Below, piece by piece: positions 48,161 to 56,119 of a DNA stretch of 64,000 bases; position 1 is the first letter of the stretch; each line of letters opens with the position of its first letter. Under the pieces are notes generated by a model. That model ran no database searches. It was given only the letters and a program-made list of their open reading frames with translations, and was not told where the DNA came from. The translations under genes were made by a program, and so were the position numbers. The stretch comes from JAFAXD01 sp963760435. Lineage in GTDB: Bacteria; Pseudomonadota; Alphaproteobacteria; Rhizobiales; Xanthobacteraceae. The DNA is taken from positions 32,215 through 96,214 of the forward strand of contig CAVXDE010000042.1 in the NCBI GenBank assembly GCA_963760435.1, read 5' to 3'.

Positions 48161-48742
48161 ATGAATCACGACAGCTACGACGACGGCTATATTCGCGGCA
48201 TCCTCAACACCGTGAAGACCATCGCCATGGTCGGCGTGTCGGCCAACGTCAGCCGGCCGAGCTACTTCGCGTTCAAATATTTGCTCGAGCGCCGCTACCG
48301 CATGATTCCGGTCAATCCCGGATTGGCCGGCCAGGAACTCCTCGGCCAGAAAGCCTACGCCAAGCTGACCGACATTCCGGAACCGGTCGACATGGTCGAT
48401 ATCTTCCGTGCCTCGCAATATGCGCTGGGCGTGGTCGAGGAAGCGTTGCGTATGAACCCGCGACCAGGCGTGATCTGGATGCAGCTTGGCGTGCGCAACG
48501 ATGCCGCCGCCGAGCTCGCCGAAGCCAACGGCCTCAAGGTCGTGATGAACCGCTGTCCCAAGATCGAGTACGGGCGCCTCTCCTCCGAAATCGCCTGGAT
48601 GGGCGTCAACACGCGGACGCTGACCTCCAAGCGCGCCCGCATCCTTGGCGGCGGCATCCAGCGCATGGCGCTTGATCGAGCAACCACGGCGGGCGGCGCA
48701 ACGCCGGCCGCGCAGCGCGCCGAACGCACCGACGTCTCCTGA
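48161..48742 (+). CDS. CoA-binding domain protein (YccU-like)
   Basis: A Rossmann-fold protein of 193 residues starting MNHDSYDDGYIRGILNTVKT, with the nucleotide-binding GVSANVSRPSYFAFKYLLER and YRMIPVNPGLAGQELLGQKA typical of CoA-binding proteins related to succinyl-CoA synthetase alpha. VIWMQLGVRNDAAAELAEAN and MNRCPKIEY complete the domain. The C-terminal 50 residues are low-complexity Ala/Thr/Arg. It lies 37 bp before the O-acetylhomoserine sulfhydrylase gene, an association seen repeatedly in this order; the link is unknown. Confidence 0.88.
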   Translation: MNHDSYDDGYIRGILNTVKTIAMVGVSANVSRPSYFAFKYLLERRYRMIPVNPGLAGQELLGQKAYAKLTDIPEPVDMVDIFRASQYALGVVEEALRMNPRPGVIWMQLGVRNDAAAELAEANGLKVVMNRCPKIEYGRLSSEIAWMGVNTRTLTSKRARILGGGIQRMALDRATTAGGATPAAQRAERTDVS

Positions 48743-48779
48743 CTGACCGACATATCTGATTGACCGCGAGGACTGGCCC

Positions 48780-50063
48780 ATGAGCGATCGAGTTCCGGGA
48801 TTTGCGACCCTTGCGGTGCATGCCGGCGCGCAACCCGACCCGACCACCGGCGCGCGGGCGACGCCGATCTATCAGACCACGTCGTTTGTGTTCGAGGACG
48901 TGGATCACGCCGCCTCGCTGTTTGGCCTGCAGACCTTCGGCAACATCTATACGCGCATCGGCAATCCGACCAACGCGGTTCTCGAGGAGCGCGTCGCCGC
49001 GCTCGAGGGCGGCACCGCCGGGCTTGCGGTCGCGTCCGGACACGCCGCGCAGGTCATCGTCATGCACACGCTGATGCGGCCCGGGGATGAATTTGTTGCG
49101 TCGAAAAAACTCTATGGCGGCTCGATCAATCAGTTCAACCACGCCTTCAAGAATTTCGGCTGGCAGGTCGTGTGGGCTGACCCTGACGACATCGGCAGCT
49201 TCGAGCGCGCAGTCTCACCGAAGACGCGGGCGATCTTCATCGAGTCGATCGCGAACCCAGGCGGCGTGATCACCGATATCGAGGCCGTGGCCGCGATCGC
49301 CAAACGCGCCGGCGTGCCGCTGATCGTCGATAACACGCTTGCCACGCCTTATCTGTGCAAGCCGATCGACTACGGCGCCGATATCGTGGTGCATTCGTTG
49401 ACCAAGTTTCTCGGCGGCCATGGCAATTCCATCGGCGGGCTGATCGTCGATGCGGGCACCTTCAACTGGTCGCGCGAGAACCGCTATCCGATGCTGTGCG
49501 AGCCGCGCCCGGAATATAACGGGATCGTGCTGCACGAGACGTTTGGCAACTTCGCCTTCGCCATCGCCTGTCGCGTGCTGGGCCTGCGCGACATCGGCCC
49601 GGCACTCTCGCCGTTCAACGCATTCCTGATCCTCACCGGCATCGAGACGCTGCCGCTGCGCATCCAGCGCCACTGCGACAACGCGCTCGCAGTCGCGCAG
49701 TGGCTTGCCAACAATCCGCAGGTCGCCTGGGTGAGTTATCCGGGCCTGCCCGGGGACCGCTATCACAAGCTGGCGCAGAAATACGTGCCCAAAGGCGCCG
49801 GCGCGGTGTTCACGTTCGGCCTCAAAGGCGGTTACGACGCCGGCACCAAGCTCGTCTCCAACGTGCGGCTGTTCTCACATCTCGCAAATATCGGTGACAC
49901 GCGTTCGCTGATCATCCACCCGGCCTCGACGACGCACAAACAACTCACCGATGCCCAGAAGGTGCAAGCCGGTGCCGGTCCGGACGTGGTGCGCCTATCG
50001 ATCGGCATTGAAGACAAGGACGATCTGATCGCCGATCTGGATCAGGCGCTGAGCGCGGCCTGA
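48780..50063 (+). CDS. O-acetylhomoserine aminocarboxypropyltransferase
   Basis: A PLP-dependent Cys/Met-metabolism enzyme that makes homocysteine from O-acetylhomoserine and sulfide (MetY type). It has 427 residues: GARATPIYQTTSFVFEDVDH near the N-terminus, ASGHAAQVIVMHTLMRPGDE, the segment VDNTLATPYLCKPIDYGADI and the PLP lysine in VVHSLTKFLGGHGNSIGG near residue 210. The length and the QTTSFVF motif fit MetY better than MetZ or MetB. It is probably cotranscribed with the CoA-binding gene. No SAM riboswitch is seen in the 37-bp gap. Confidence 0.94.
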   Translation: MSDRVPGFATLAVHAGAQPDPTTGARATPIYQTTSFVFEDVDHAASLFGLQTFGNIYTRIGNPTNAVLEERVAALEGGTAGLAVASGHAAQVIVMHTLMRPGDEFVASKKLYGGSINQFNHAFKNFGWQVVWADPDDIGSFERAVSPKTRAIFIESIANPGGVITDIEAVAAIAKRAGVPLIVDNTLATPYLCKPIDYGADIVVHSLTKFLGGHGNSIGGLIVDAGTFNWSRENRYPMLCEPRPEYNGIVLHETFGNFAFAIACRVLGLRDIGPALSPFNAFLILTGIETLPLRIQRHCDNALAVAQWLANNPQVAWVSYPGLPGDRYHKLAQKYVPKGAGAVFTFGLKGGYDAGTKLVSNVRLFSHLANIGDTRSLIIHPASTTHKQLTDAQKVQAGAGPDVVRLSIGIEDKDDLIADLDQALSAA

Positions 50064-50153
50064 GGGTTTTGATCCGCAAGGATCAACACGTCTCGAGGAT
50101 GGCTGGCACGCATAGATGACGTTTGTCTCATCGTTCATCGCCTGTTTCGTGAC

Positions 50154-50236
50154 TCGTCATTGCGAGGAGCAAAGCGACGAAGCAATCCAGTACGGCGCTT
50201 CAGCACTGGATTGCTTCGCTTCGCTCGCAATGACGA
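50154..50236. repeat. Dispersed palindromic repeat (GTCATTGCGAGGAG type)
   Basis: TCGTCATTGCGAGGAGCAAA on the left mirrors TTCGCTCGCAATGACGA on the right, with inner arms AGCAATCCAGTAC and CACTGGATTGCT. This is a well-known bacterial intergenic palindrome pattern. It lies between the MetY gene and the convergent RepA-like gene. Confidence 0.85.
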
Positions 50237-50258
50237 TGTGGCATAGGTGACGTTTCTC

Positions 50259-51599
50259 TCATAGATGACGTCCCGCATTCCATCCGGCCGTGGTCTGGGT
50301 CTGCCCGGGCGCGGGCTGGATCGGCGGGCTTGCCACCGCCGGCGTTGGCGGCGCGGCCTGCGGCGCCTCTGTTTGGTCCGCCTCCGCCGCCTCAGGTCTC
50401 GCCCAGACCCAGGCGCCGCCGCGGCCGAAGCCTTCGCGGGTCACGACGAGGCCCAGCGCCAGGCGGGCATCGCGCAGCGCCCGGCATTGCGACAGCGGTT
50501 GGTTCGCGCTGAGCAGCCCTCTCGCGCGCGCCTCCTGCTCGATCTCGCGCACTTTGAGCTGCAGCGCGTCGGCGAACAGGCCGCGCAGGAATTCGATCGC
50601 CTCCGCCTTGGCGGAGTTGAACCCGGGCGCCTCACGCGCCCTGAGCTCGCGCGGAGCTGTTGTGATCTTCAGCGTGCCGAAGCTGACAACAGCTGCTCTC
50701 TCGCCCGCCACGATCTCGAACGCCAGCGTGCCCGCATCGGATGCGAGCTCGTTCTTCACCTGCAGCAGCAGGTACCCGTTCTCGACGGCCGGGTCGAACT
50801 CGACCAGAAAGGCGCTCCGTGCCGCGGTGAGCGGGAGCGCGCCGAAGGAGATCGGCTTGCGGCTGAGATAGTCTCCCCCGCTCTGCCGCGCGATCGCCAG
50901 AACCGCAACGTTATGGCGGCGCGCCAGTGCGGCAAGGGACTCAAAGAGAGCATCGGCTTTGCGTGCGGCGGCCGCCCCGCGGCCGCCCGGCACCTGCACG
51001 GCATCGATGGCGATGAGCCGCAGGTCCTTGATCCCCTCGATCAATGGGTCGAGCCCCGCCAGGTCTTTCTCGAGATCGAAGGGCCGCGTCTTGCTTGCGT
51101 CCTTGACATCGCGCAGCACATGCAGCCCGGCCAGATCCCCACCGGCCGCCCGAAACCGCAGCCCGAACACATCGGCGTCGCCCTGCGGCTCGATCAGCAG
51201 CACCGCGCCCTTCGGAGCCATCCCTTCCTGGCAGGGCCAAGCGCTGCCGCTGGTCACCCGCGCCGTCACGTCCGCCACCAGGGCCGACTTGCCGGTGCCC
51301 GGGGCCCCGCCGAGCACTGTGAGCTTGCCGCGGGCGATGCGGGCCGGCCAGATCCATTCAGGCTCGGCGCAGGTGTTGGCAGCGCCCGAGATCAGCTGCG
51401 GGACCGGCGCCGCTTTTGCCGCTGCTGCGGCGGCCTGAAAGCGCGGCAGCAATGCGAGGACCTCATCAACCGTCGCGAATTCGGCAATCGAGCTCTGCAG
51501 GCGCGGGTGCGACCGCAGGAACGCGATATCCTCGGGCGTTGTGCGTTGGATAACCTCGGGAAGCCACGCTGGATTTGGCAGGATGCGATTAAAGGACAT
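50259..51599 (-). CDS. RepA/RecA-like AAA family ATPase
   Basis: A P-loop protein of 446 residues starting MSFNRILPNPAWLPEVIQRT. Walker A is GGAPGTGKSALVADV at about residue 100, and KGAVLLIEPQGDAD and LRLIAIDAVQVPGG are the following strands, with Asp as Walker B. This is the hexameric RecA/RepA (AAA_25) class that occurs as helicase or loader in phage and plasmid modules. The C-terminus has a winged-helix-like segment and a tail rich in Pro, Ala and Gln (PPTPAVASPPIQPAPGQTQT). It stands alone between two dispersed repeats, with an AT-rich tract just upstream. It may be a relic of a mobile element; a chromosomal role is not excluded. Confidence 0.8.
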   Translation of the reverse strand: MSFNRILPNPAWLPEVIQRTTPEDIAFLRSHPRLQSSIAEFATVDEVLALLPRFQAAAAAAKAAPVPQLISGAANTCAEPEWIWPARIARGKLTVLGGAPGTGKSALVADVTARVTSGSAWPCQEGMAPKGAVLLIEPQGDADVFGLRFRAAGGDLAGLHVLRDVKDASKTRPFDLEKDLAGLDPLIEGIKDLRLIAIDAVQVPGGRGAAAARKADALFESLAALARRHNVAVLAIARQSGGDYLSRKPISFGALPLTAARSAFLVEFDPAVENGYLLLQVKNELASDAGTLAFEIVAGERAAVVSFGTLKITTAPRELRAREAPGFNSAKAEAIEFLRGLFADALQLKVREIEQEARARGLLSANQPLSQCRALRDARLALGLVVTREGFGRGGAWVWARPEAAEADQTEAPQAAPPTPAVASPPIQPAPGQTQTTAGWNAGRHL

Positions 51600-51703
51600 G
51601 GATATCTCTTGCGCTGGACAAACTGGCGAACAGGGCTTGCGCACCTCTCGTAATGACGTATTTATTATTTTTATTATTATGCAAGTACTAATTATAGAAC
51701 TTG

Positions 51704-51852
51704 GGCCATCCTTCGAGACGCCCCGCTTCGCGGGGCTCCTCAGGATGAGGGCCGTGTTTTGTCGCGACGGATTTCCTGTTGCGTTTCAACAACTTCTGAC
51801 CTCATCCTGAGGAGCATGCGTGCGCAGCACGCATGCGTCTCGAAGGATGGCC
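51704..51852. repeat. Dispersed palindromic repeat (CCATCCTTCGAGACG type)
   Basis: GGCCATCCTTCGAGACGC on the left mirrors GCGTCTCGAAGGATGGCC on the right; inner arms are CTCCTCAGGATGAGG and CCTCATCCTGAGGAGC. It also has small hairpins CCCCGCTTCGCGGGG and GCATGCGTGCGCAGCACGCA. Typical mobile palindrome of Hyphomicrobiales genomes, between the RepA-like and Bug genes. Confidence 0.85.
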
Positions 51853-51860
51853 ACAACGCC

Positions 51861-52826
51861 TTAATCAAGCTGGATGTGCTGCTCGCGCGCGACCCGCGAC
51901 CACAGGGCGAGCTGGCGCTCGACCAGAGCCCGCATCTCCTCCGGGCTCAGGGCCGTCGCGTCACCGCCGAGACTTTCCAATCGCGCCTTGACCTCCGGCA
52001 CCGCAATGGCGCGGCGCACCTCGGCATTGAGCTGTTTGACGATCGGTTCGGGCAGGCCCGCCGGCCCGGCCAATCCGGACCACGAGGTTATTTCAAATCC
52101 GGGCACGCCGGCCTCGTCCACGCTCGGCACATCGGGCAGCCCGCTCCAGCGCGTGCGCCCGGTGACCGCGAGGGCGCGAAACTCGCCGCTCTGGATATGG
52201 CTGAGCGCCACCGTCGGCGTGGAGACGAGGAAATCGATGTCACCAGTCAGCAGCCCCGTCGAAGCCTGCGCCTCGCCGCGATAGTGGATCTGCAGGAACT
52301 TGAGTTTGGTGGCGTTGGCCAGCAGCTCGGCGATCATGTGCTGGATCGTGCCGACGCCGGCGGAGCCGTAGGACACCGCCTCCGGTTTGGCGCGCGCTGC
52401 GTCAAGCAATTCGGCGAGCGTCTGGAACTTGGAGTCGCGCCGCACGCAGATGATGAACGGGTAGAAACTGACGGTCGAGATCCAAGCAAAATCGTCGAGC
52501 GGTCGATATTTCATGGATTTGTAGATCGCGCCAGTGACCGCGTGCGCGCTCGGCACGAACAACAGCGTGTAGCCGTCGGGAGCCGCATGCACCACGGCCT
52601 CAGCCGCGAAGCTGCCGGCCGCGCCCGGCTTGCTCTCGACCACGATCGGCTGACCGAGCCCGTTCGACATTTCCTGCGCCACGATGCGGGCGAGCACGTC
52701 GACGTTCCCGCCCGCCGTGAAGCCATGCATCATCTTGATCAAATGATCGGGATAAGTCTGCGCGAGAACAAGGCTCGCGCAGCCGACGGCGAGCAAAGCC
52801 GCGATGATCGCGCGAGCCCAGCGCAT
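51861..52826 (-). CDS. Tripartite tricarboxylate transporter substrate-binding protein (Bug family)
   Basis: A periplasmic solute-binding protein with a signal peptide (MRWARAIIAALLAVGCASLV, cleavage likely after VLA). The mature start QTYPDHLIKMMHGFTAGGNVD and the segments GQPIVVESKPGAAGSFAAEA, APDGYTLLF and KFLQIHYRGEAQASTGLLTG are diagnostic of the Bug/TctC family. 321 residues. Membrane partners TctA/TctB are not adjacent, which is usual for orphan Bug proteins. It starts 5 bp after the ctaA stop. The substrate, a small carboxylate or similar, cannot be deduced. Confidence 0.92.
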   Translation of the reverse strand: MRWARAIIAALLAVGCASLVLAQTYPDHLIKMMHGFTAGGNVDVLARIVAQEMSNGLGQPIVVESKPGAAGSFAAEAVVHAAPDGYTLLFVPSAHAVTGAIYKSMKYRPLDDFAWISTVSFYPFIICVRRDSKFQTLAELLDAARAKPEAVSYGSAGVGTIQHMIAELLANATKLKFLQIHYRGEAQASTGLLTGDIDFLVSTPTVALSHIQSGEFRALAVTGRTRWSGLPDVPSVDEAGVPGFEITSWSGLAGPAGLPEPIVKQLNAEVRRAIAVPEVKARLESLGGDATALSPEEMRALVERQLALWSRVAREQHIQLD

Positions 52827-52831
52827 GGCGG

Positions 52832-53897
52832 TTATCGCGCCGCCTGCATCGCGTGCAGTCTTGCGGGCACGACGCGCCGTTCGGCAGCGAGACCCGCCGC
52901 ATGCACCACGGCGACGATCAGCACCAGGACCGCACCGGCCTGATGCAGCAATGCCAGATCGATCGGCGCCTGGTTGAGCAGCGTGAGTATGCCGAGACAC
53001 GCCTGCAACAACACCGCCACGGCGAGCGCCAGGGCCGAGCGCGCGCCGGCGCGCGTCGTCACGGCATCCGCTGCGTGCAAGAGCGCGAGCACACAGAGCC
53101 CGTAAGCCACCATGCGGTGATCGAACTGAACGGTGAGCGTATTCTCGAACAGATTGCGCCACCACGGCGCGTCGAACCACAGCCGCGCCGCATCCGGCAC
53201 GAAACGTCCGTCAATGAGTGGCCATGTGTTGTAGACCAGGCCGGCGCGCAGCCCCGCCACCAGCGCCCCCAGATAAATCTGTAGCAGCGCGAGCACGACC
53301 AGCGCCGCGGCCGTGACCCGGATTCGCCTCGGCGCCGGCTCCGGATCTGCGGCCAGTCCGCTGCGCGGTCCACACCAGCGCGGTCAGGATCAAGCAGGCA
53401 AGGACGAGGTGCGTCGCCAGGCGATATTGCGAGACCTCGGTGCGGTCGGCGAGCCCGGAGGCGACCATCCACCAGCCGACCGCGCCTTGCAGCGCGCCCA
53501 GACCGAAGATCAGCCACAGTCGGCCGCGCTGGCCGGGCTCGACCCAGCCGCGCCAGAGGAAGAACAGGAACGGCAACAGGAAGGCCGCGCCGACCAGGCG
53601 TCCGAGCAGCCGGTGTGTCCATTCCCACCAGTAAATCGTCTGGAACGCCGCGAGACTCATGCCGGCATTGCGCTCGGTGTACTGCGGGATCGTCTGATAT
53701 TTGGCGAACTCGCTCTGCCAGCCCGCCTCCGTGAGCGGCGGCACGACGCCGGTGACCGGTCGCCACTCGACGATGGAAAGCCCCGATTCGGTGAGGCGCG
53801 TCGCGCCGCCGACCAGCACCAGCGCGACCACGACCGCCGCCACCGCCCGGAGCCAGAAGCGGATGATGCGTGCGCGGCTGTCACTTGCTGTCGTCAT
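52832..53897 (-). CDS. ctaA: Heme A synthase, one frameshift
   Basis: CtaA (COX15) hydroxylates heme O to heme A for cytochrome c oxidase in the inner membrane. It has eight helices; conserved His-containing segments are QTIYWWEWTHRLLGRLVGAA, SQYRLATHLVLACLILTALV, QFDHRMVAYGLCVLALLHAA and LLHQAGAVLVLIVAVVHAAG. GGATRLTESGLSIVEWRPVTG near the N-terminus is the type-2 family signature. An extra base near 53355 breaks the frame in the central cytoplasmic loop; corrected length is 354 residues. It is convergent with nothing and divergent from DUF2842. Confidence 0.93.
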
Positions 53898-53952
53898 GCC
53901 GGCCGGACCATATAGGGGGCATCCGCACCCCGCAATTGCGACCTAGCGCCCG

Positions 53953-54195
53953 ATGCCCATCCGCGTCCGCAAGCTGATCGGAACCGTTGCCCTGCTCACG
54001 TTGGTGATCGTCTGGGCCCTGCTCGCCATGGGTTTCGCGCAGATGCTGTCGCTCTCGAACAACCGCCTGATCGAGATTGCCTACTACGTGGTGGCGGGGC
54101 TCGGCTGGGTGCTCCCGGCGATGCCGCTGATCAGCTGGATGTCACGCCCTGATCCGGAGCCCGGCGAGGCCGACCCGCCCTCCCCTGGGACTTGA
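53953..54195 (+). CDS. DUF2842 family membrane protein
   Basis: An 80-residue protein with two membrane helices, residues about 9-31 (GTVALLTLVIVWALLAMGFA) and about 42-62 (IAYYVVAGLGWVLPAMPLIS), followed by WMSRPDPEP. This is the DUF2842 pattern, conserved near ctaA in alphaproteobacteria, with unknown function. The insertion sequence begins 50 bp after its stop and does not interrupt it. Confidence 0.85.
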   Translation: MPIRVRKLIGTVALLTLVIVWALLAMGFAQMLSLSNNRLIEIAYYVVAGLGWVLPAMPLISWMSRPDPEPGEADPPSPGT

Positions 54196-54227
54196 GCTCA
54201 GGCCGAGGGGCCCAGCACATCGACGCC

Positions 54228-54244
54228 CGTGGGCGCACGCGCCG
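54228..54244. repeat. Target-site duplication, left copy
   Basis: CGTGGGCGCACGCGCCG immediately left of the insertion sequence; the identical 17 bases recur at 55653-55669 on its right side. Confidence 0.88.
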
Positions 54245-55652
54245 TGTCGGTAGCTTTTCAAGTTGTCCGGTTTTGGTAGCACATCACTTGTCCGCTTCTG
54301 TTGCTTGTGGTGTTGGCGTTGTGGAGCTTGTGGGCGGGCACTTTCGCCCGTCCACAAATCCACAAGGCGCGGGTTGCCGGTCGAAGCGGATCACGCGGCC
54401 GCCCGCAGATTGGATGCTTTGAGGACCTTGCCTGCGGCGTCGTAGCGCGCCAGCCGGCGCGGCCCGTGGAATACGGCTAGGCAGCCGTCTGGATACTCGC
54501 GGATCCGGACGGTGGCTTTGACGTAATGGGCGCGGGATGGGGTTGCGGGCAGCTGCAGATGGCGGCGGCCGTAAACCACGGTGTTGTCACGCGCCACGAT
54601 GCGCTCCTCCTCGATGCAGAGAACCTCGCTGAGAAGCGCAGGATCGGCGGCCACGAATGCACTGTCCGTCAGCGCCGCAGGCTTGGCAAAACGGGCATTG
54701 TGCTGCGGCAGATAGATCTTGCGGATGAATTGGTTGGCCGCCGCAATGTTGGTGATCCCGGCCAGCGCGAGTTCCTTGATCAGCCGGTCTTGCAAGGTGC
54801 CGAACATGCGCTCGCTGCGCCCGCGCGCCTCCGGCGAATAGGCTGGAATATGCTCGATCCCGAGGTGCTTGAGAGCTCGCCCAACCTGCGTCAGATGCTG
54901 CTTGTCGACCGGTCCATCCGCGTGCGGCGTGTAGAAGTAGTGGCTGCCACGATCCGTGTAGAGGCTCGATGGCAAACCGTGTGTGGTAAACGTCTCCAGA
55001 AGCCCACGAAAGCTCGATGCCGTGCCTTCTTCCTCAACCAGAAACGCCGAGTAGATCGTGCTCGTCGCATCGTCCATCGTGACAATCAGGTCGAGAGGCG
55101 GCTCTCCCGCAAGCCAGCCGGCGCGCGAGCCGTCCTGGTGCAGCATCATGCCTTTGAATGGCTTGCGTTCGCGCTTGCGCCGATGCGCCCCGCGGCGTTT
55201 GGCGCGCTCCACAAGCCCCGCCGTGTGCAGTTGCGTCTTCACCCAGGTGTAGCCCCAGCGGAAGCCGTGGTCGCGCCGCAGATGCTCGTGGAAATGCTGG
55301 ACGTTCCAGCCTCGATAAACCTCCCGATACAACGCGAGCATCCGCTCCCGCTCCGTCGCGGGTACTCGCTTCGAGGACGGCTTGCCGAGGCGCCGATCGA
55401 CCAGCCCCTCGACACCGTCCTCCTCATAGCGGTCCCGGTAGCGCCGGAACTGCCGTTCCGACATCCCGAGCAACTCGCCCGCCTCCATCATCGATAGGTC
55501 CCCCGCCTCCCAGCGGCCGAATACGTCCCGAAACTTCTGCATCCTACGGTCCTGTAGCCACGCTGCCCGGTTCATTGCCCCGCTCCTTTGCGGGGTACAA
55601 AACCGGACAACTCGTGTGCTACCTAACCCGGACAACTCGTGAGCTTACGACA
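54245..55652 (-). mobile_element. Insertion sequence of the ISNCY/IS1202 type, 1408 bp
   Basis: Complete element bounded by imperfect inverted repeats (left TGTCGGTAGCTTTTCAAG, right, read inward, TGTCGTAAGCTCACGAG) and by an identical 17-bp direct repeat on both sides. The inverted repeats extend for about 50 bases and hold two tandem copies of an AGTTGTCCGG motif at each end (at least one degenerate). It carries one intact transposase gene. The long target duplication suits the IS1202-like groups formerly placed in ISNCY. It lies between DUF2842 and tRNA-Pro and interrupts no gene. The intact gene and clean duplication suggest recent insertion. Confidence 0.9.
54391..55575 (-). CDS. ISNCY/IS1202-type transposase
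   Basis: A DDE transposase of 394 residues starting MNRAAWLQDRRMQKFRDVFG. The N-terminal helix-turn-helix region (MEAGELLGMSERQFRRYRDR) is followed by a second DNA-binding part (MLALYREVYRGWNVQHFHEH). Catalytic residues are visible as Asp in DLIVTMDDATSTIYSAF, Asp in SLYTDRGSHYFY and Glu in PEARGRSERMFGTLQDRL. The C-terminal beta segment LPATPSRAHYVKATVRIREY is typical of the ISNCY group. Intact, with no frameshift. A start 20 codons upstream would lie in the inverted repeat and is unlikely. Confidence 0.93.
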   Translation of the reverse strand: MNRAAWLQDRRMQKFRDVFGRWEAGDLSMMEAGELLGMSERQFRRYRDRYEEDGVEGLVDRRLGKPSSKRVPATERERMLALYREVYRGWNVQHFHEHLRRDHGFRWGYTWVKTQLHTAGLVERAKRRGAHRRKRERKPFKGMMLHQDGSRAGWLAGEPPLDLIVTMDDATSTIYSAFLVEEEGTASSFRGLLETFTTHGLPSSLYTDRGSHYFYTPHADGPVDKQHLTQVGRALKHLGIEHIPAYSPEARGRSERMFGTLQDRLIKELALAGITNIAAANQFIRKIYLPQHNARFAKPAALTDSAFVAADPALLSEVLCIEEERIVARDNTVVYGRRHLQLPATPSRAHYVKATVRIREYPDGCLAVFHGPRRLARYDAAGKVLKASNLRAAA

Positions 55653-55669
55653 CGTGGGCGCACGCGCCG
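55653..55669. repeat. Target-site duplication, right copy
   Basis: CGTGGGCGCACGCGCCG directly after the right end of the insertion sequence, identical to 54228-54244. Confidence 0.88.
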
Positions 55670-55708
55670 TTGCGTGGGGCAGGCCCGCTATCTATAGTCC
55701 GCGCCGTT

Positions 55709-55786
55709 CGGAGCGTAGCGCAGCCCGGTTAGCGCACCAGTCTGGGGGACTGGGGGTCCCGAGTTCGAATCTCGGCGCTCCGACCA
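55709..55786 (+). tRNA. tRNA-Pro (GGG)
   Basis: Acceptor CGGAGCG pairs with CGCTCCG; anticodon stem CCAGT / loop CTGGGGG / stem ACTGG gives anticodon GGG; T arm CCGAGTTCGAATCTCGG; encoded CCA end. It marks the border between ordinary chromosome and the accessory region to its right. Confidence 0.96.
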
Positions 55787-55842
55787 ACAAAATCAAAGAC
55801 TTAACGGGAATGTCGGTCTCTCAGGAACACGCGAAGAGACCA

Positions 55843-56070
55843 TCAAGAGACTTCCAAAAACGAAGAGGCGCCGAGCCAGCGGGCTAATTCCATGACTTGG
55901 CGACGGATCTCGCCATCGTCGGTATCGTCCCCCATGACGTGCACCGATGCTTTAGCGTCCCTGTAAATCACTGCGCCGAGACCGAAACGGTTCTTGATCA
56001 CGGCACGAAAGGCTTCCGCCGTTTTTGCGTCAGCGAATCCGAAAATTACATTAGCGTTTGGGGGCACCAC
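55843..56070 (-). CDS. Hypothetical small protein of the tRNA-Pro island
   Basis: A 75-residue frame starting MVPPNANVIFGFADAKTAEA, with a mixed alpha/beta look and the acidic segment VMGDDTDDGEIRRQ. No family is recognised. It starts 50 bp after the DUF3631 gene on the same strand, so the two may be cotranscribed. It ends 57 bp from tRNA-Pro and is the first gene inside the island. Confidence 0.5.
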   Translation of the reverse strand: MVPPNANVIFGFADAKTAEAFRAVIKNRFGLGAVIYRDAKASVHVMGDDTDDGEIRRQVMELARWLGASSFLEVS

Positions 56071-56119
56071 TCAACCCACTTTGATTTCCGATGCTCATCT
56101 TGTGACGCCGGTGACGCCC

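Noticed and set aside
48743..48779. SAM riboswitch before the O-acetylhomoserine sulfhydrylase gene
   Set aside because: The gap is 37 bp, too short for any SAM aptamer, and no fold is visible.
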